Positions 38,885-48,884 of a stretch of 64,000 bases of DNA are shown piece after piece. The position numbers were made by a program, and so were the translations under genes. The stretch is from the NCBI GenBank assembly GCA_013398055.1, contig VZRS01005502.1, positions 323,789-387,788 of the forward strand. Reading direction: 5' to 3'. This DNA is from Ifrita kowaldi (Eukaryota; Chordata; Aves; Passeriformes; Cinclosomatidae). Under the pieces are notes generated by a model that saw only the letters and a list, made by a program, of their open reading frames with translations, made no database searches and was not told where the DNA came from. The stretch's first letter is position 1, and each line of letters opens with the position of its first letter.

Positions 38885-40008
38885 ATGGACTCTCAGGATT
38901 GCCCTTGTGCCACAGGTAAGGCAGCGCTTCCTTCCAAGCCGGGGGGCAGCGGCAGCCCCAGCATCCCAGCGGAAACACCGACACTCCCGCCCGCCGGCCT
39001 CCTCCGCCATTCCCGATGTTCTTTCTCGTACGGGCTGGGCCAGCAACTGAAGTCCTCTCCCAGCACTGCGGTGTCACACTGGGAGCATCTCACTGAGAAG
39101 CGGCTGGGAATGCCGTGACCTCCCCTCTGAGCGAGGCTGAAGCATCAGTGGATGCTCGGAGGGGAAGCAATGCTCTCCCCCGCGGATCTCTGGGTTGTGG
39201 GTATTCCCTCCCATCACCTCTCCTCAACCTCTTTTTCTCCTTTTCTCTATGTTTTAGGTGGCACCTGCACCTGCGGGGACAACTGCAAATGCAAAAACTG
39301 CAAATGCACATCGTGCAAAAAAGGTAAGAAGGATCCCTGAGCCCCAGGGGGGTCGGGGCAGGGAGGGAGGGGGCAGAAACACTCAGGGGATTTTCACTAC
39401 ACGTCCATGTATGCAGTGAATCAAATCAGTCTCAGCATTGCCAGAGGCGAGTTTATCCCTCACATACGGTTTTTTCCCCCAAAGGAGCACTGTGTGAATC
39501 CCACCGCCTCTCCAGGCAATACAAGTCACTCAGTACCACCTAAACCTGAGCGTTCCCCTCAATAGCACCTGAGGCTTGGCACAGGGTGATGCTGGGCAGG
39601 AAACTGGCACTGAGATTTCTTCTGGGTGCTCCCGATGCTGTCACCCCCAGCAGAGCCGTGTGCCATGAGGGTTTGCAAAGCGAGGGACTGGGGGAATCCT
39701 GGTGAGCCCCCGGGAGTTCCACACTCTGCCCCTGCCTCTCCAGTGCCAGCCCCGGCTGCACAAACACCCTGGGAGACACTGCCAACGATGGGGATGTTGC
39801 TAAAAGGGAACAACATGGATACATGGGAAGTCTCAAAACAGTGAGACCCCCCCCCAAATCCCAGCCTGAGACCTCCCGAGAATGTCCTTAATATTTTTTT
39901 GTCTTTCCCACAGGCTGCTGCTCCTGCTGCCCAGCTGGATGTGCCAAGTGTGCACAGGGCTGCGTCTGCAAGGGGCCTCCCTCCGCCAAGTGCAGCTGCT
40001 GCAAATAG
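38885..40008 (+). CDS. MT4: metallothionein 4 (complete, 3 exons)
   Basis: Coding exons 38885-38915, 39258-39323 and 39914-40008 (TAG). They have the invariant vertebrate metallothionein sizes of 31, 66 and 95 nt, with phase-1 junctions, giving 63 residues with 20 Cys. The start is MDSQDCPCATGGTCTC and the end is AKCSCCK. The beta domain (exons 1 and 2, 9 Cys) and alpha domain (exon 3, 11 Cys) would hold about 7 Zn or Cd ions in the cytosol. It is the first metallothionein after BBS2, the position of mammalian MT4. The Gly-Gly after the first CPC and the mostly Lys (not Arg) spacers separate it from the second gene downstream. All splice sites are GT-AG. MRE and TATA motifs suggest metal induction. 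Confidence 0.95.
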
Positions 40009-40153
40009 GGGACCCCTGGCTGCACATCTGGGGGTGATGCACATCCGGGGGGCCAAAGAAGAATAACCTTATTGTGTACGTTGGTTGTCTTTTTTTATAT
40101 GTGTGTTCAGATTTCTTTAGTGTTTGCCACTTTGACATGTAATAAGCTACCTA

Positions 40154-40159
40154 AATAAA
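40154..40159 (+). terminator. MT4 polyadenylation signal
   Basis: AATAAA 146 nt past the MT4 stop, followed by T/G-containing sequence. Confidence 0.85.
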
Positions 40160-40662
40160 GTGATATGTATATAAAGGTCCATAAGGAACTTGGCACTTCT
40201 GTTGGATGTGGCGGTTCCCCTGGGGAGCGGGAGGACAGTGCGTGTGGGGGATCATGGCAAAGAGCCTGCATCTTATTTTTGCTCCTGTCTTCCAATCTTG
40301 GCTCTGCTCTTCCTACCAGGAGCTCTGACTCTTGTTTTAACACTTTCCCTACACAAGGGATTTTCCCCCCCCTCCACCCTCTTGTTACCCAGAGGCAAAT
40401 CCCATGCTGTCTCCTCCAACAGAGATCCTCGGGGCTAATGAGCAGCTCGTTATTACAAGCTTTCACTGTAATAACCACCCCAGTCCTGCCCATTTCCAGG
40501 GGGAATGTTTCCACAGCAGGTGGGGTGGCAGAGAAACAGGTTCAGTTTTCCTCCTGGCAGTTTAGTTGAAATGGCTGGAAGAACCACACTACTTATTCCC
40601 CTGCCACCTCTGCCAGCCTGGCTGGGTGCTCCTGGGGAGCCTCAGGTGACCTGGTTCCCCAC

Positions 40663-40940
40663 CATGGGGTGCAGTGCCCACAATGGGGCGTGATCCCCAC
40701 AATAGGGTGCCCTGCTTGCAATAGGGTTCAGTGCCTGTGATGGGACGTGATGCCCAAACCGGAGTGTGATGCCCACTATGGTTTGCAATGCCCATACCAG
40801 GATCCTGGCATGGGATGTGATGGGGTGCAATGCCTGTGATGGGGCGGAATGCCCACAATGGGATGTGATGCCTATGCCAGGGTGCAAAGCCCACAAAGGG
40901 GTGTGATGCCTGCGATGCCCATGCCAGGGTGTGATGCTCA
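40663..40940. repeat. minisatellite downstream of MT4, about 20-bp unit
   Basis: About a dozen diverged copies built on GTGATGCCCACAATGGGG, with variants such as 'gtgatgcctatgccaggg' and 'gtgcaatgcctgtgatgggg'. It lies about 0.5 kb after the MT4 polyadenylation signal. It produces long but meaningless open frames on both strands. Confidence 0.85.
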
Positions 40941-42889
40941 CCCTGCCCAAGCACAGCCACGTTGCTGCCAGAACGCTGCACCCCAGGTGCCACATGCCAC
41001 TCTGCTGCTTCCCAGGAACATGACAGGGTCTGCCTGTCCCCACACTCCTCAAATGCAGCCGGTCATGGCCTCTTTTTAGGTTAAAAACCTTTCCTGACCC
41101 ACCCAGTCACCACCGCCAGGACTCAGCCAGGGATTTGGCACAGCCTACAGCACAGCACCCCTGCCCACGGGCTGCTCACAGTGCCAATCCCTAGGGGCTA
41201 CCCCTTTGCCCCAGGAGGGCTCCTCCCTCAGGGTGTCCCCCTGAGATGTCACCATCACCCCACACTTTTGACAGGTGCAAAGGCCACCCCTACATCAGCC
41301 AAATGTAGGGCAGGGCAGGCACGTGGCAGGCATGGAGCAATCACACTAAACTCCGCTCTGCAAAGAGCAGGGTTACCTTTATTCCTTCCAACCCAGAGAG
41401 ATCTAAGTGCCAACCATACAAAAACATCCCTGGTGGGCCACAACAAGAGTGAAGGAGAGGTTGCTAATGGGTTTTATCACCAAACGTGGTTTAACCAGCA
41501 ATGCTCACGGCATCCCTCTGGCTTTGCTGGCCCCTGTGGGTTTGCACTGGTCCTGCCCCATGGCTCTGTGCTGTGCCCATCCCTGTGCCCCATGACAGTG
41601 TGATGGAGACCAGCTGTCAGATGCTGTCCCCTGCCTTCAGGGGAGTGGGGGGGGAGGGGGGAGCAGATGGGGGTTCCAGCATCCCAACTCTGAGCACTGA
41701 GATCCGTGCTGGGCAGCTGTGGCTCTGCTGCTCACTTTATGGCTGCTATAAAATCAGAGCTGGACCTGGCACTCCTCTTACATGGGAACAGACTTGGGTT
41801 TAACTATTCCGTGCCCTTGGAAATTGGAATACCAGCAGTAACGCAGGAGACCCCTCTGAGCTCTCCTCTCCCCATTGATGTCTGGCATGGCCTTTCAGCA
41901 AGCCCATGGCTCAGGGGATATTCATTCCTCCCTGTTCTGCTTGCGGGATGACCTTATTATTTAGTAGAAATGCTCAGATTGGGAAATCAGGCATTTTCCA
42001 GGCTCTTTCCCCATCCCAGCTTCACATACAGTTCTGTGGGGATGCTGTGCTGCCTCTTCCCGCTCACAGTGACGTGGGCCCGGGACAATGTGTCCCGGGA
42101 TTCAGCACAGCCCCTCCATGTATGACATGCAGGAATCTGGGAATTCCCCTGCTTTCCCTGCAGCTTTGGCCCTGCACAGTCATCCCCCGCTTTTGGTATG
42201 GCCCCGTGCAGGGGTTGCACGATCCCTTTTTGGGTGATCGGGGTTCTCCTTTCCTCGACCACGGGAGCAGCAGAACCCGCCCCGCTGGAGGGGGGGCCCG
42301 CGGGGACAGCACATTCCCGAAGCACGGCGCTGGGGGTGTCCGGGAGGGAAGCGATTTCACAACCCGTGTTTATGTGCAGTGACACCACACGTGCTCGGTT
42401 ATTCCGCCTCTCCTCCTTCCCGCTCAGTGGCGTGTGCAATGCCTGCTGGCTTCGCCTCGCTGCTACCGGCAAACACTGCCAGGGAAAAACAATCCTGTGC
42501 TTTTGCAAACAAGCACGAATCGTTCCCTGGCACAGCCTCCCTGGGTCACTGAACCTCTCCTGGTCCTAGAGCCCGCTGGCCCGGGCTCCACGGGGATGGG
42601 CCCCGTCTACAGCACCGGCTCTGAACCCAGGCTTGCCCCATCTGCGACACCACCAAGAGCAGGGGGTGCAGGCACGGGGACAGGCTGGCCCTGGCCCAGC
42701 CACTGTTTTCCATGCTGGATGTTGAACTGGCCACGGGCACGTGCGAGGTGGTGGAAGACAGTTGGCACATAAACCCTGTGACAAGGTGGAAAACTCACAG
42801 GGATGAGAAAGTAATTCCCAGCAACTCCCAGCAGGCAATGCCAAACTACCACACTGCATCCTCATGCTCACCCGAGGGAACTGCATGAA
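40941..42889. other. MT4-MT intergenic interval
   Basis: No exon was recognised. The notable element is the nuclear-receptor palindrome at 42082-42096, listed separately. GC content rises in 42240-42760 but no promoter can be assigned. Confidence 0.5.
42082..42096. promoter_or_regulatory. perfect palindromic glucocorticoid-response-element-like site
   Basis: GGGACA-ATG-TGTCCC is two perfect inverted hexamers with a 3-bp spacer, fitting the steroid receptor (NR3C) consensus RGNACANNNTGTNCY at every constrained position. The symmetry extends to 9-bp arms (42079-42087 and 42091-42099). It lies about 1.7 kb upstream of the second metallothionein's TATA box. Confidence 0.6.
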
Positions 42890-43137
42890 ACTGTTGAGGG
42901 AGGTTTAGGTCGGATATTAGGAAAAGGTTCTTTACCCAGAAGGTAGTCGGGCACTGGAACAGACTCCCCAGGGAAGTGGTCACTGCACCAAGCCTCACAG
43001 AGCTTAGGAAGTGTTTGGACAACACTCTCAGGCACATGGTGTGCTTTTTGCGGTTGTCCTGTGCAGGTTCAGGAGTTGGACTCGATGATTCTTATGGGTC
43101 TCTTCCAAGTCATGGTATTCTATGTTTCTATGATCCA
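42890..43137 (+). mobile_element. CR1 LINE fragment, 3' end
   Basis: Forward CR1 3' sequence: 'ggatattaggaaaaggttctttacccagaagg', 'gggcactggaacagactccccagggaagtgg' and 'gttggactcgatgattcttatgggtctcttcc', ending 'attctatgtttctatgatc'. It lies about 670 bp upstream of the second metallothionein's TATA box. Confidence 0.92.
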
Positions 43138-43508
43138 CCCCTCCTGGGAGGCCACCTGAGCACTCCAGCCCCACGGGGGCTGCCCAGGGCCATCCCACTC
43201 TCCAGCGGGGTGCTGAAACAGTCAGTCTCATCCTCAGGGACAGCCCCATGCACCCCATAGCCACCCCTGGGGTGGGGGACACCGCTGCACCACAGCGCTG
43301 GACACATGGGGCAGCGTCACGGGGCTGTCCCAAGTGTGCAGGACCCGGTGGCAGTGCCATACCAGCGCTGTCACCTCCACACCTCGCGCATTTCAGCGTC
43401 TCGGTTCCCCGGGGTGCAGCACCCTGCTGAGGAGGGGGGTGCAGGTGGGACACCCCGGCCTCCCCGCAGCGGGCTGGGAGCGGGGGTGGGTCGGCAGGTC
43501 CGTGACCC

Positions 43509-43756
43509 GGGTAAGCACGGCACGGCACGGCACAGCACGGCCCCGCGGTGGGCACGGCCCCACGGTGAGCCCGGCCGCAGGGTGAGTACCGCCCCCCTGA
43601 GCACGGCCCCAGGGTAGGGCACGGTCCGGCCCCGGAGTGAGCACGGCTCCGGGGTGAGCACAGCCCGAGGGTGAGCACGGCCCCGGGCTGAGCACGGCAC
43701 GGCACGGCACCGCCCCTGGTGAGCACAGCCCGAGGGTGAGCACGGCCCCGGTGCCG
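43509..43756. repeat. GC-rich minisatellite abutting the metallothionein promoter
   Basis: A dozen or more units of about 16-18 bp built on GGTGAGCACGGCCCCGG, with runs of the sub-unit 'ggcac' ('cacggcacggcacggc'). It ends about 50 bp before the TATA box of the second metallothionein gene. It explains the long minus-strand open frames here. Confidence 0.88.
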
Positions 43757-43772
43757 GCGGCCCCGCTGCGCC

Positions 43773-43814
43773 GTGCGCAGCGCCAGCACCGCCCCGCGTC
43801 TTGCCCCATAAATA
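43773..43814 (+). promoter_or_regulatory. second metallothionein core promoter: MRE core and TATA box
   Basis: A reverse MRE core GTGCGCA (43773-43779) precedes a TATA box ATAAATAG starting at 43808. The decamer CCGTGCGCAG around the MRE is identical to that in the MT4 promoter (38746-38755), and the TATA box is identical too. Confidence 0.7.
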
Positions 43815-43860
43815 GCGGGTGGCCGGCGCTAGTCCGCACCGCTGCCAGCCCCGCCAGACT

Positions 43861-43910
43861 GAACTGAACCGAGCTAAACTAGATTGAGCTAAGCCAAGCC
43901 GAGCCGAGCC
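43861..43910 (+). repeat. 5' UTR made of ten degenerate pentamers
   Basis: The 50 nt before the ATG at 43911 split exactly into ten 5-mers: gaact, gaacc, gagct, aaact, agatt, gagct, aagcc, aagcc, gagcc, gagcc. This is a diverged GARCC/GARCT repeat within the leader, ending at the start codon. Confidence 0.75.
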
Positions 43911-44732
43911 ATGGACCCCCAGGACTGCACGTGTGCCGCCGGTAAGTGCCCCGTCCTGTCCCGGCCGACTCCCGCCTAACTCCCGGCTGCCTGACTCCTG
44001 GCTGACTCCGCTCTCCCTCGCTCGCTCCCCAGGTGACTCCTGCTCCTGCGCCGGGTCCTGCAAGTGCAAGAACTGCCGCTGCCGGAGCTGCCGCAAGAGT
44101 GAGTGGGGGGCTCAGGGAGGGGGGACTCGGCCTTGTCCTTGGAGGGAGCTGCCACTGCTCTGTGGGACATCCATGGGCACCCCTCTGCTCAATAGGGGAA
44201 CTTCTCCATGTACTGTGGGACTCCCTGGGCACCTCACTGCTCCGTAGGGGAGCCTTTCCTTGCCCTGTGGGACCCCATGGACACCTTCCTGCCCCACAAG
44301 GGAGCTCTTTCTTGCTCTGTCGGACCCCCATGGAGACCTCCCAAGTCTTGCCCTGTAGACAACCCCTCTTGCCCTGTCGGACCCCATTATGGAGACCCCA
44401 CCACTCCCTCTCTTGCCCTGTAGGGATCCATCCCTCTTCCCCTGGCTCATTGAGACAACCTCCCCACCCCAGCTCCCCTCTGGGGGTCTGCCCCTGCCCT
44501 ACACGGAGAACTCCAACCCTTTGGGATCATCAGCCCTGCTCATGCAGAAGTGGTGTTCCCCACTCTCCACTGAGTCCCCCTGCCCCATGGAACCCCAATC
44601 CCTTCCACCTACCTCCTAACTCTTGTGTCCCCCCCAGGCTGCTGCTCCTGCTGCCCCGCGAGCTGCAGCAACTGCGCCAAGGGCTGCGTGTGCAAGGAGC
44701 CGACCAGCAGCAAGTGCAGCTGCTGCCACTGA
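43911..44732 (+). CDS. MT3: metallothionein, avian MT1/MT3 type (complete, 3 exons)
   Basis: Coding exons 43911-43941, 44033-44098 and 44638-44732 (TGA), again 31, 66 and 95 nt with phase-1 junctions; 63 residues and 20 Cys. It starts MDPQDCTCAAGDSCSC and ends SSKCSCCH. The C-terminal His and the Arg-rich linker (CRCRSCRKS) fit the main inducible chicken metallothionein as I recall it. The first 9 Cys form the beta domain and the last 11 the alpha domain. The product buffers Zn and Cu and binds Cd in the cytosol. Symbols for this bird gene vary (MT1, MT2, MT3). It lacks the CPCP motif and acidic insert of mammalian brain MT-3, so the symbol follows gene order and bird usage, not proven function. 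Regulation is probably through MTF-1 and perhaps the upstream palindrome. Confidence 0.93.
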
Positions 44733-44857
44733 GCCACTCGCCTCTGCCTGTAAATAGCTGGCACGCTTTGGGGACGGGGGGTGGGGGGCACAAAAAAGCC
44801 TATTTTTTGGGGTTTTCATGTTTTGTATTTTCTGTACCAGTGGTGAAACTGGATGGA

Positions 44858-44863
44858 AATAAA
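44858..44863 (+). terminator. second metallothionein polyadenylation signal
   Basis: AATAAA 126 nt after the stop codon, with a following GT-rich stretch (gagtttgtctggaagt). Confidence 0.88.
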
Positions 44864-47114
44864 GGAGTTTGTCTGGAAGTACGAGTGCTGCTGTGGAGCT
44901 GGGTTGGAGGCTGAGCATTTTTGCCACTTGGGATACCTGTCTGGGAATTGTCGCTGCGGGATGGGAGAGGGCTGCTCACAAACACCCCCATGTCCTTCCC
45001 TAAGTGGGCTCTGCACCTCCTTGGGGGAGAAAATGAGATTCACAGGGCACGGGATGGACCTCATCCTGCATGTGGGGTTGCTCTGGGCATCTCTAAGGTG
45101 CTGGTCTCCCAGGGAGGACAGGTGACATACCCAGGGGTGTGGGCAAGCAAGGGAAGGAGGGGCTCCAGTCCCCTCCAGCCTTCCTTCGGCTTCATGGCAG
45201 GTGCCTCTGCCACCACACTTGGGGCTTCCTTTGGGTGAAAGAGGTCGTGGGAGCAAGCGTGGTGGGTGGGAGGGTGATGTGTGCTGGCAACATGCGCGCC
45301 CTGAGCTGCTGCTGGAGAGCACTTGGACAAATTCTAGTGGGAACAAACCTCCCTTTCTCAAGTGCTCATGCTTTGCAAACCCAAATCGTTTCAGAGCAGA
45401 TCCATCCCCAAAGGGACACTTTCCCTACAGCCTCCCCATGCCAAATACTTGCAGCTACAGGGCCTGGCTCCTGCTGTGGGCATAACCTCCAAGGAGTTTT
45501 TTCCAGCTCATTTTTGGGAAGCACCTTGCTTAAAGCTGCAATGACCTCCAGATGCAGGAGGGCAGGTAATCATAGCCATGAATGCAGTGCTCGGCTGCCC
45601 AGATGGGGGAGGGAGGGCAGTGGGCAGATGCATGGGATGTATTTTGCTTCCAAAAGTCTCTGCCAAGTAAAAGAGTCACTTTTTAGGCACCTGCTTGCCC
45701 ATGCATGTCTCCTGGGTGTGCCCCACCACAGGTAGGTTCCCAGCCCTGCTGCCCTCACCCCTTTTGTGCCCCTTCGGGCAATGGGACAGCTCTACCTGGC
45801 AGGAAAGTCTCCTGCAGCCTTTGGTGACAAGACACCAGGGACAAGGGAAAAGACAAATTTAAAAAACAGCAAAATTGGCCACTTGGTCCTTTCTTAGTCC
45901 TTAGTCCTTTCTGCCAGGCTGGGTGGCACAAGGTGGGATCTGCACAGGGGGAGCATGGCAATACCAGTTCCCAGGCATATTTCGGGCGTCTGGGATGATC
46001 CAGGCTCGCCCCTTCCCCAAAGTCTGCCCAGCTTCAGCACATGGGTCTGCAGGGGGTGCCCGGACTGCTCGGCACGCAACATTGCCAGTGAGAAAAGCAA
46101 CACCCAGCTCAGCACCCATTTGCCTTTTAAATGTGTTGCCTTATTGCAGTAGTGTGTCTTTGCCTAAACAGCCTCCTGGCACTACTTGTTGCAACGGAGG
46201 TGTAGTGCTGGAAATGGGTTTTAAGGATCTGCCCTGCCCTAAATGCATTTAAAAAACAATAAATCCCATGGGAAGATGCTTTGCTGGAAAAGAAGACTGG
46301 CACGGCTCTGCTGCTGGAGCCATGTGAAACAGGTCTGCGACCCCGGCCACTGCAGCGGAGGGGCTGCAGACTGAGCCCCCGGGGCCAGGCGCCCGCATCC
46401 TGCACCAGAAACAAAGCCGGGCGCGGATGGGGTTTCCCCGCACAGGAAGCGCCCCAGGCATCAACCGCTCCCCGTTCCCAGCAGCGTGCCAGGGTGGGCC
46501 GTGGGCACACACCTCTGCACCCTGCCGGTGCCAGCCTGCCCTGCCTGCTCCTGGTTCTGCCTGAACGCCCGTCTGGCAGAGGTGGGGACCCCCAGCCTTG
46601 GTGCCCTTTCCAGCCTCCCCAGGAGGGATTTGGGGTGAGGAAAGCCACAGGATCAGCAGAATGGGTGCAGGCACCCATGTGAGGAGCTGGCCTGGGATGT
46701 ACCCGGTGCCTGCCCTTGCCGGTAGCTGCTCTCAGTGAGGTGGGTAGGGGCTTTCTGGTCCCCTCAGGAGTATTTTCTATTAAAAAAAAAAAAAAAGTAA
46801 AAAAGTACTTTTTGATGAAGCAGGAAGAGCTCTTAGCCTGTGGACAGCTCTGTATAGTGGGAGGGTGAGGGGAGCCTTTGCTTAACGCCAAGTAGATGCT
46901 GATGTGCTTTATCCAGCCCCGCGAAGAAAAGCCCAGCTCAGTTTGCAGAGGTGGTTTGAGATGACCGTGCCTCCCCCCTGGGTACCCAGGGGAGTCAGGG
47001 CAGGGGGGTCCTGGGTGCACATCCAGACGAGCAGCCTGCAGCTGTGGCTGCATTCAGTTCCGCTTTTTCTGGCTCTGTGTGAATCCCAGAGGGATGATGG
47101 ATGTCCGTGACCCT
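44864..47114. other. gene-free interval after the metallothioneins
   Basis: No third metallothionein or other exon was recognised. A GC-rich patch spans about 46320-46580, and an A run is at 46783-46796. The minus-strand open frame 46127-47053 crosses this A run and has no family similarity. Confidence 0.55.
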
Positions 47115-47442
47115 GCGTGACGCTGGGATACACCATATGCCGGAGCGACACGTGCCCTGTGCAGACAGGATGCGCGCTCTGTGCAGAGCGGCGATGCACT
47201 GTGTGCAGAGGAGACGGGCACTCTGCGCACATGTGGCAGGAACCTCTGTGCTGAGGGGACATCGTCCTGTGCCGAGGGGACAAGCGCTGTGTGCAGACGA
47301 GACATGCACCCAGTGCAGAGAGTAAACACACCTTGTGCAGAGGTGACAGGCGCGTGTGCACAGGGGAAACAACACCCTGCCCTCAGGGGACGTGCACTCA
47401 GAGCAGAGCGAAAATGTACCCAGTGCGGAGGGGAAATAACAG
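47115..47442. repeat. 22-bp minisatellite, left block
   Basis: GTGCAGAGGGGACAGGCACC-like units. Recognisable unit starts at 47159, 47181, 47203, 47291, 47313, 47335, 47401 and 47423 are spaced by 22 bp or multiples of it. About 15 diverged copies. The array resumes to the right of a CR1 copy. Confidence 0.88.
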
Positions 47443-47660
47443 AGTCATAGAATTGTTGGAAAATCCCTCTAAGGTCATCAAGTTCAGCTCCTACCCCAGC
47501 ATTGCCAAGCCCACCCCTAAACCAAGTGACACATCTACATGTCTTTTCAATCGCTCCAGGCGTGGTGACTCCACTGTTTTCCTGGGCAGCCTGATCCAGT
47601 GCATGACAACACTTTAAGTAAGGTATTTTTACTGATACCCAGTCTAAAGCCCCCTGGCAC
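47443..47660 (-). mobile_element. CR1 LINE fragment inside the 22-bp minisatellite
   Basis: Starts 'agtcatagaattgttggaaa', the complement of the CR1 3' end, and runs through 'ctgatccagtgcatgacaac' to 'cagtctaaagccccctggc', typical CR1 sequence. Repeat units of the same family flank it on both sides. Confidence 0.9.
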
Positions 47661-47845
47661 AGAGAGGAGAAGAACCCTATGCTCAGGGGACGGGTACCCA
47701 GTATGGAGGGTACAGGCATCTGATGTAGAGGGGACACCATCCTATGCATCTTGTGCAAGGGAACAGCAGCCCTGTACGCCCAGTGTAGAGGGACAGGCAC
47801 TCACAGAGGGGACAGCATCCCCTTCCCCCCGTGCAGAGGTCCCGA
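47661..47845. repeat. 22-bp minisatellite, right block
   Basis: Units resume after the CR1 copy: 47679 (atgctcagggga), 47701 (gtatggagggta), 47723 (atgtagagggga), 47783 (gtgtagagggac) and 47831 (gtgcagaggt). They are more diverged than the left block but share the unit and spacing. Confidence 0.82.
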
Positions 47846-48884
47846 GTCCCGCCACAGGAACAGCTCTTCCGGGCGGCTCCGCTCCCGGTGCCGCCGAGCC
47901 GTTCCACAGGGATCTGCTGCCACCTGCCTGCCCGCAGCACCGCCGCCCGCCCGGCCCCGGCTTCCTGCCTGTCCCCGCTTCCCTCGGTCCCTGCCTGTGT
48001 CTGCTCTTTCCCGGTACCAGCCCTTCAGGGTGGTTGTTTCCCCGTTCCGCCTCGGAGGGCATCAGCGCCGGTCTCCGGGAGGACTAGGACTCTCCTCCTC
48101 GCTCTGGAAAGGTGCCCCGGGAGCCTGGAATGGCTCAGGGAGAGCTGGGGTGGCACGACTACCCTGCCAGGGCACCAATCTCATCAGGACGCCCATCACA
48201 CCAGGATAACCGTCCCACCAAGGCATCTTTCCTACCAGGGCATCCATTCCACCAGGGCATCCTGCCGGGGACAAGTGCTCCCCTCAAACTGAACCAAGCC
48301 ACAGGCAAGAATGTACCCCGATCCCCTGCATGCACTTTGCAATTGTGGGGAGCGACTGCAGCTGGTGCCAGCGCTGCCTCTGGCCGGGGAACTGCTTTTT
48401 ACATGGGAACTTTCAGAAACAGAAGCTGTATTAATGGGGAAATCTGTTCAGCTTTGAAGGTTTGATGGATGATGTTTTGGAACAGTGGCAAGGTCCAGAC
48501 ATCACCTCTTACATAAGCAGGCTGTTGGATGTACCCTTGCAGGTCCATGAAATTCCCAGTTCCCAGATTTTGCCCGACAAATCCTGTGACATTGGCAGTA
48601 TCTGCTTTAAGGGTATTACGCCCAACAGGGAGCCAAACACAGGAACCTCAGGACACCATTGTACAGGTGATGGTGAGAGTACCTGCTGGCTGTGAGTTTG
48701 TTTGTTGGTGTATTTGGCCATAGGAGGCAATATCGGGATGAATTCATTATCCTCATTTTACCTCCCAAGGAATCAGCTCGCAGACAGGGTTTGCCAGCAA
48801 GAGTTAGCGGTGACTAAGAAGGGAGGGGGAGAATAGAGAGGAACAACCCCATGCACTTTATTTCTGTCTGATTATCTCTTCTTT
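47846..48884. other. interval between minisatellite and NUP93 CpG island
   Basis: GC-rich to about 48130, then ordinary sequence. An open frame at 48462-48695 (VLEQWQGPDITSYISRLLDV) has no recognised family and no supporting splice context. Confidence 0.5.

Noticed and set aside
43028..44096. Minus-strand open frames of 241-253 codons upstream of the second metallothionein
   Set aside because: They translate the GC-rich minisatellite (repeating Arg/Ala/His/Pro patterns) and a CR1 piece; no family similarity.
44033..44914. 293-codon plus-strand frame starting in metallothionein exon 2
   Set aside because: It reads exon 2 and exon 3 in the wrong frame and runs through the intron; the Cys-rich frame with canonical splice sites is the true gene.
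46516..46522. MRE core TGCACCC in the GC-rich patch after the metallothioneins
   Set aside because: The 7-bp degenerate core occurs by chance about every 1-2 kb on two strands; without clustering or a TATA box it carries no weight.
46127..47053. 308-codon minus-strand open frame
   Set aside because: It contains a Phe-rich run from the poly(A) tract, has mixed composition and no recognised domain; it looks like chance in GC-rich DNA.
44864..47114. Search for a third metallothionein copy
   Set aside because: No other C-x-C / C-C cluster with 66- or 95-nt exon size was seen on either strand.
48462..48695. Plus-strand frame VLEQWQGPDITSYISRLLDV...
   Set aside because: Composition is protein-like but I recognise no family, no splice context and no paralogue in the window; not enough to call a gene.
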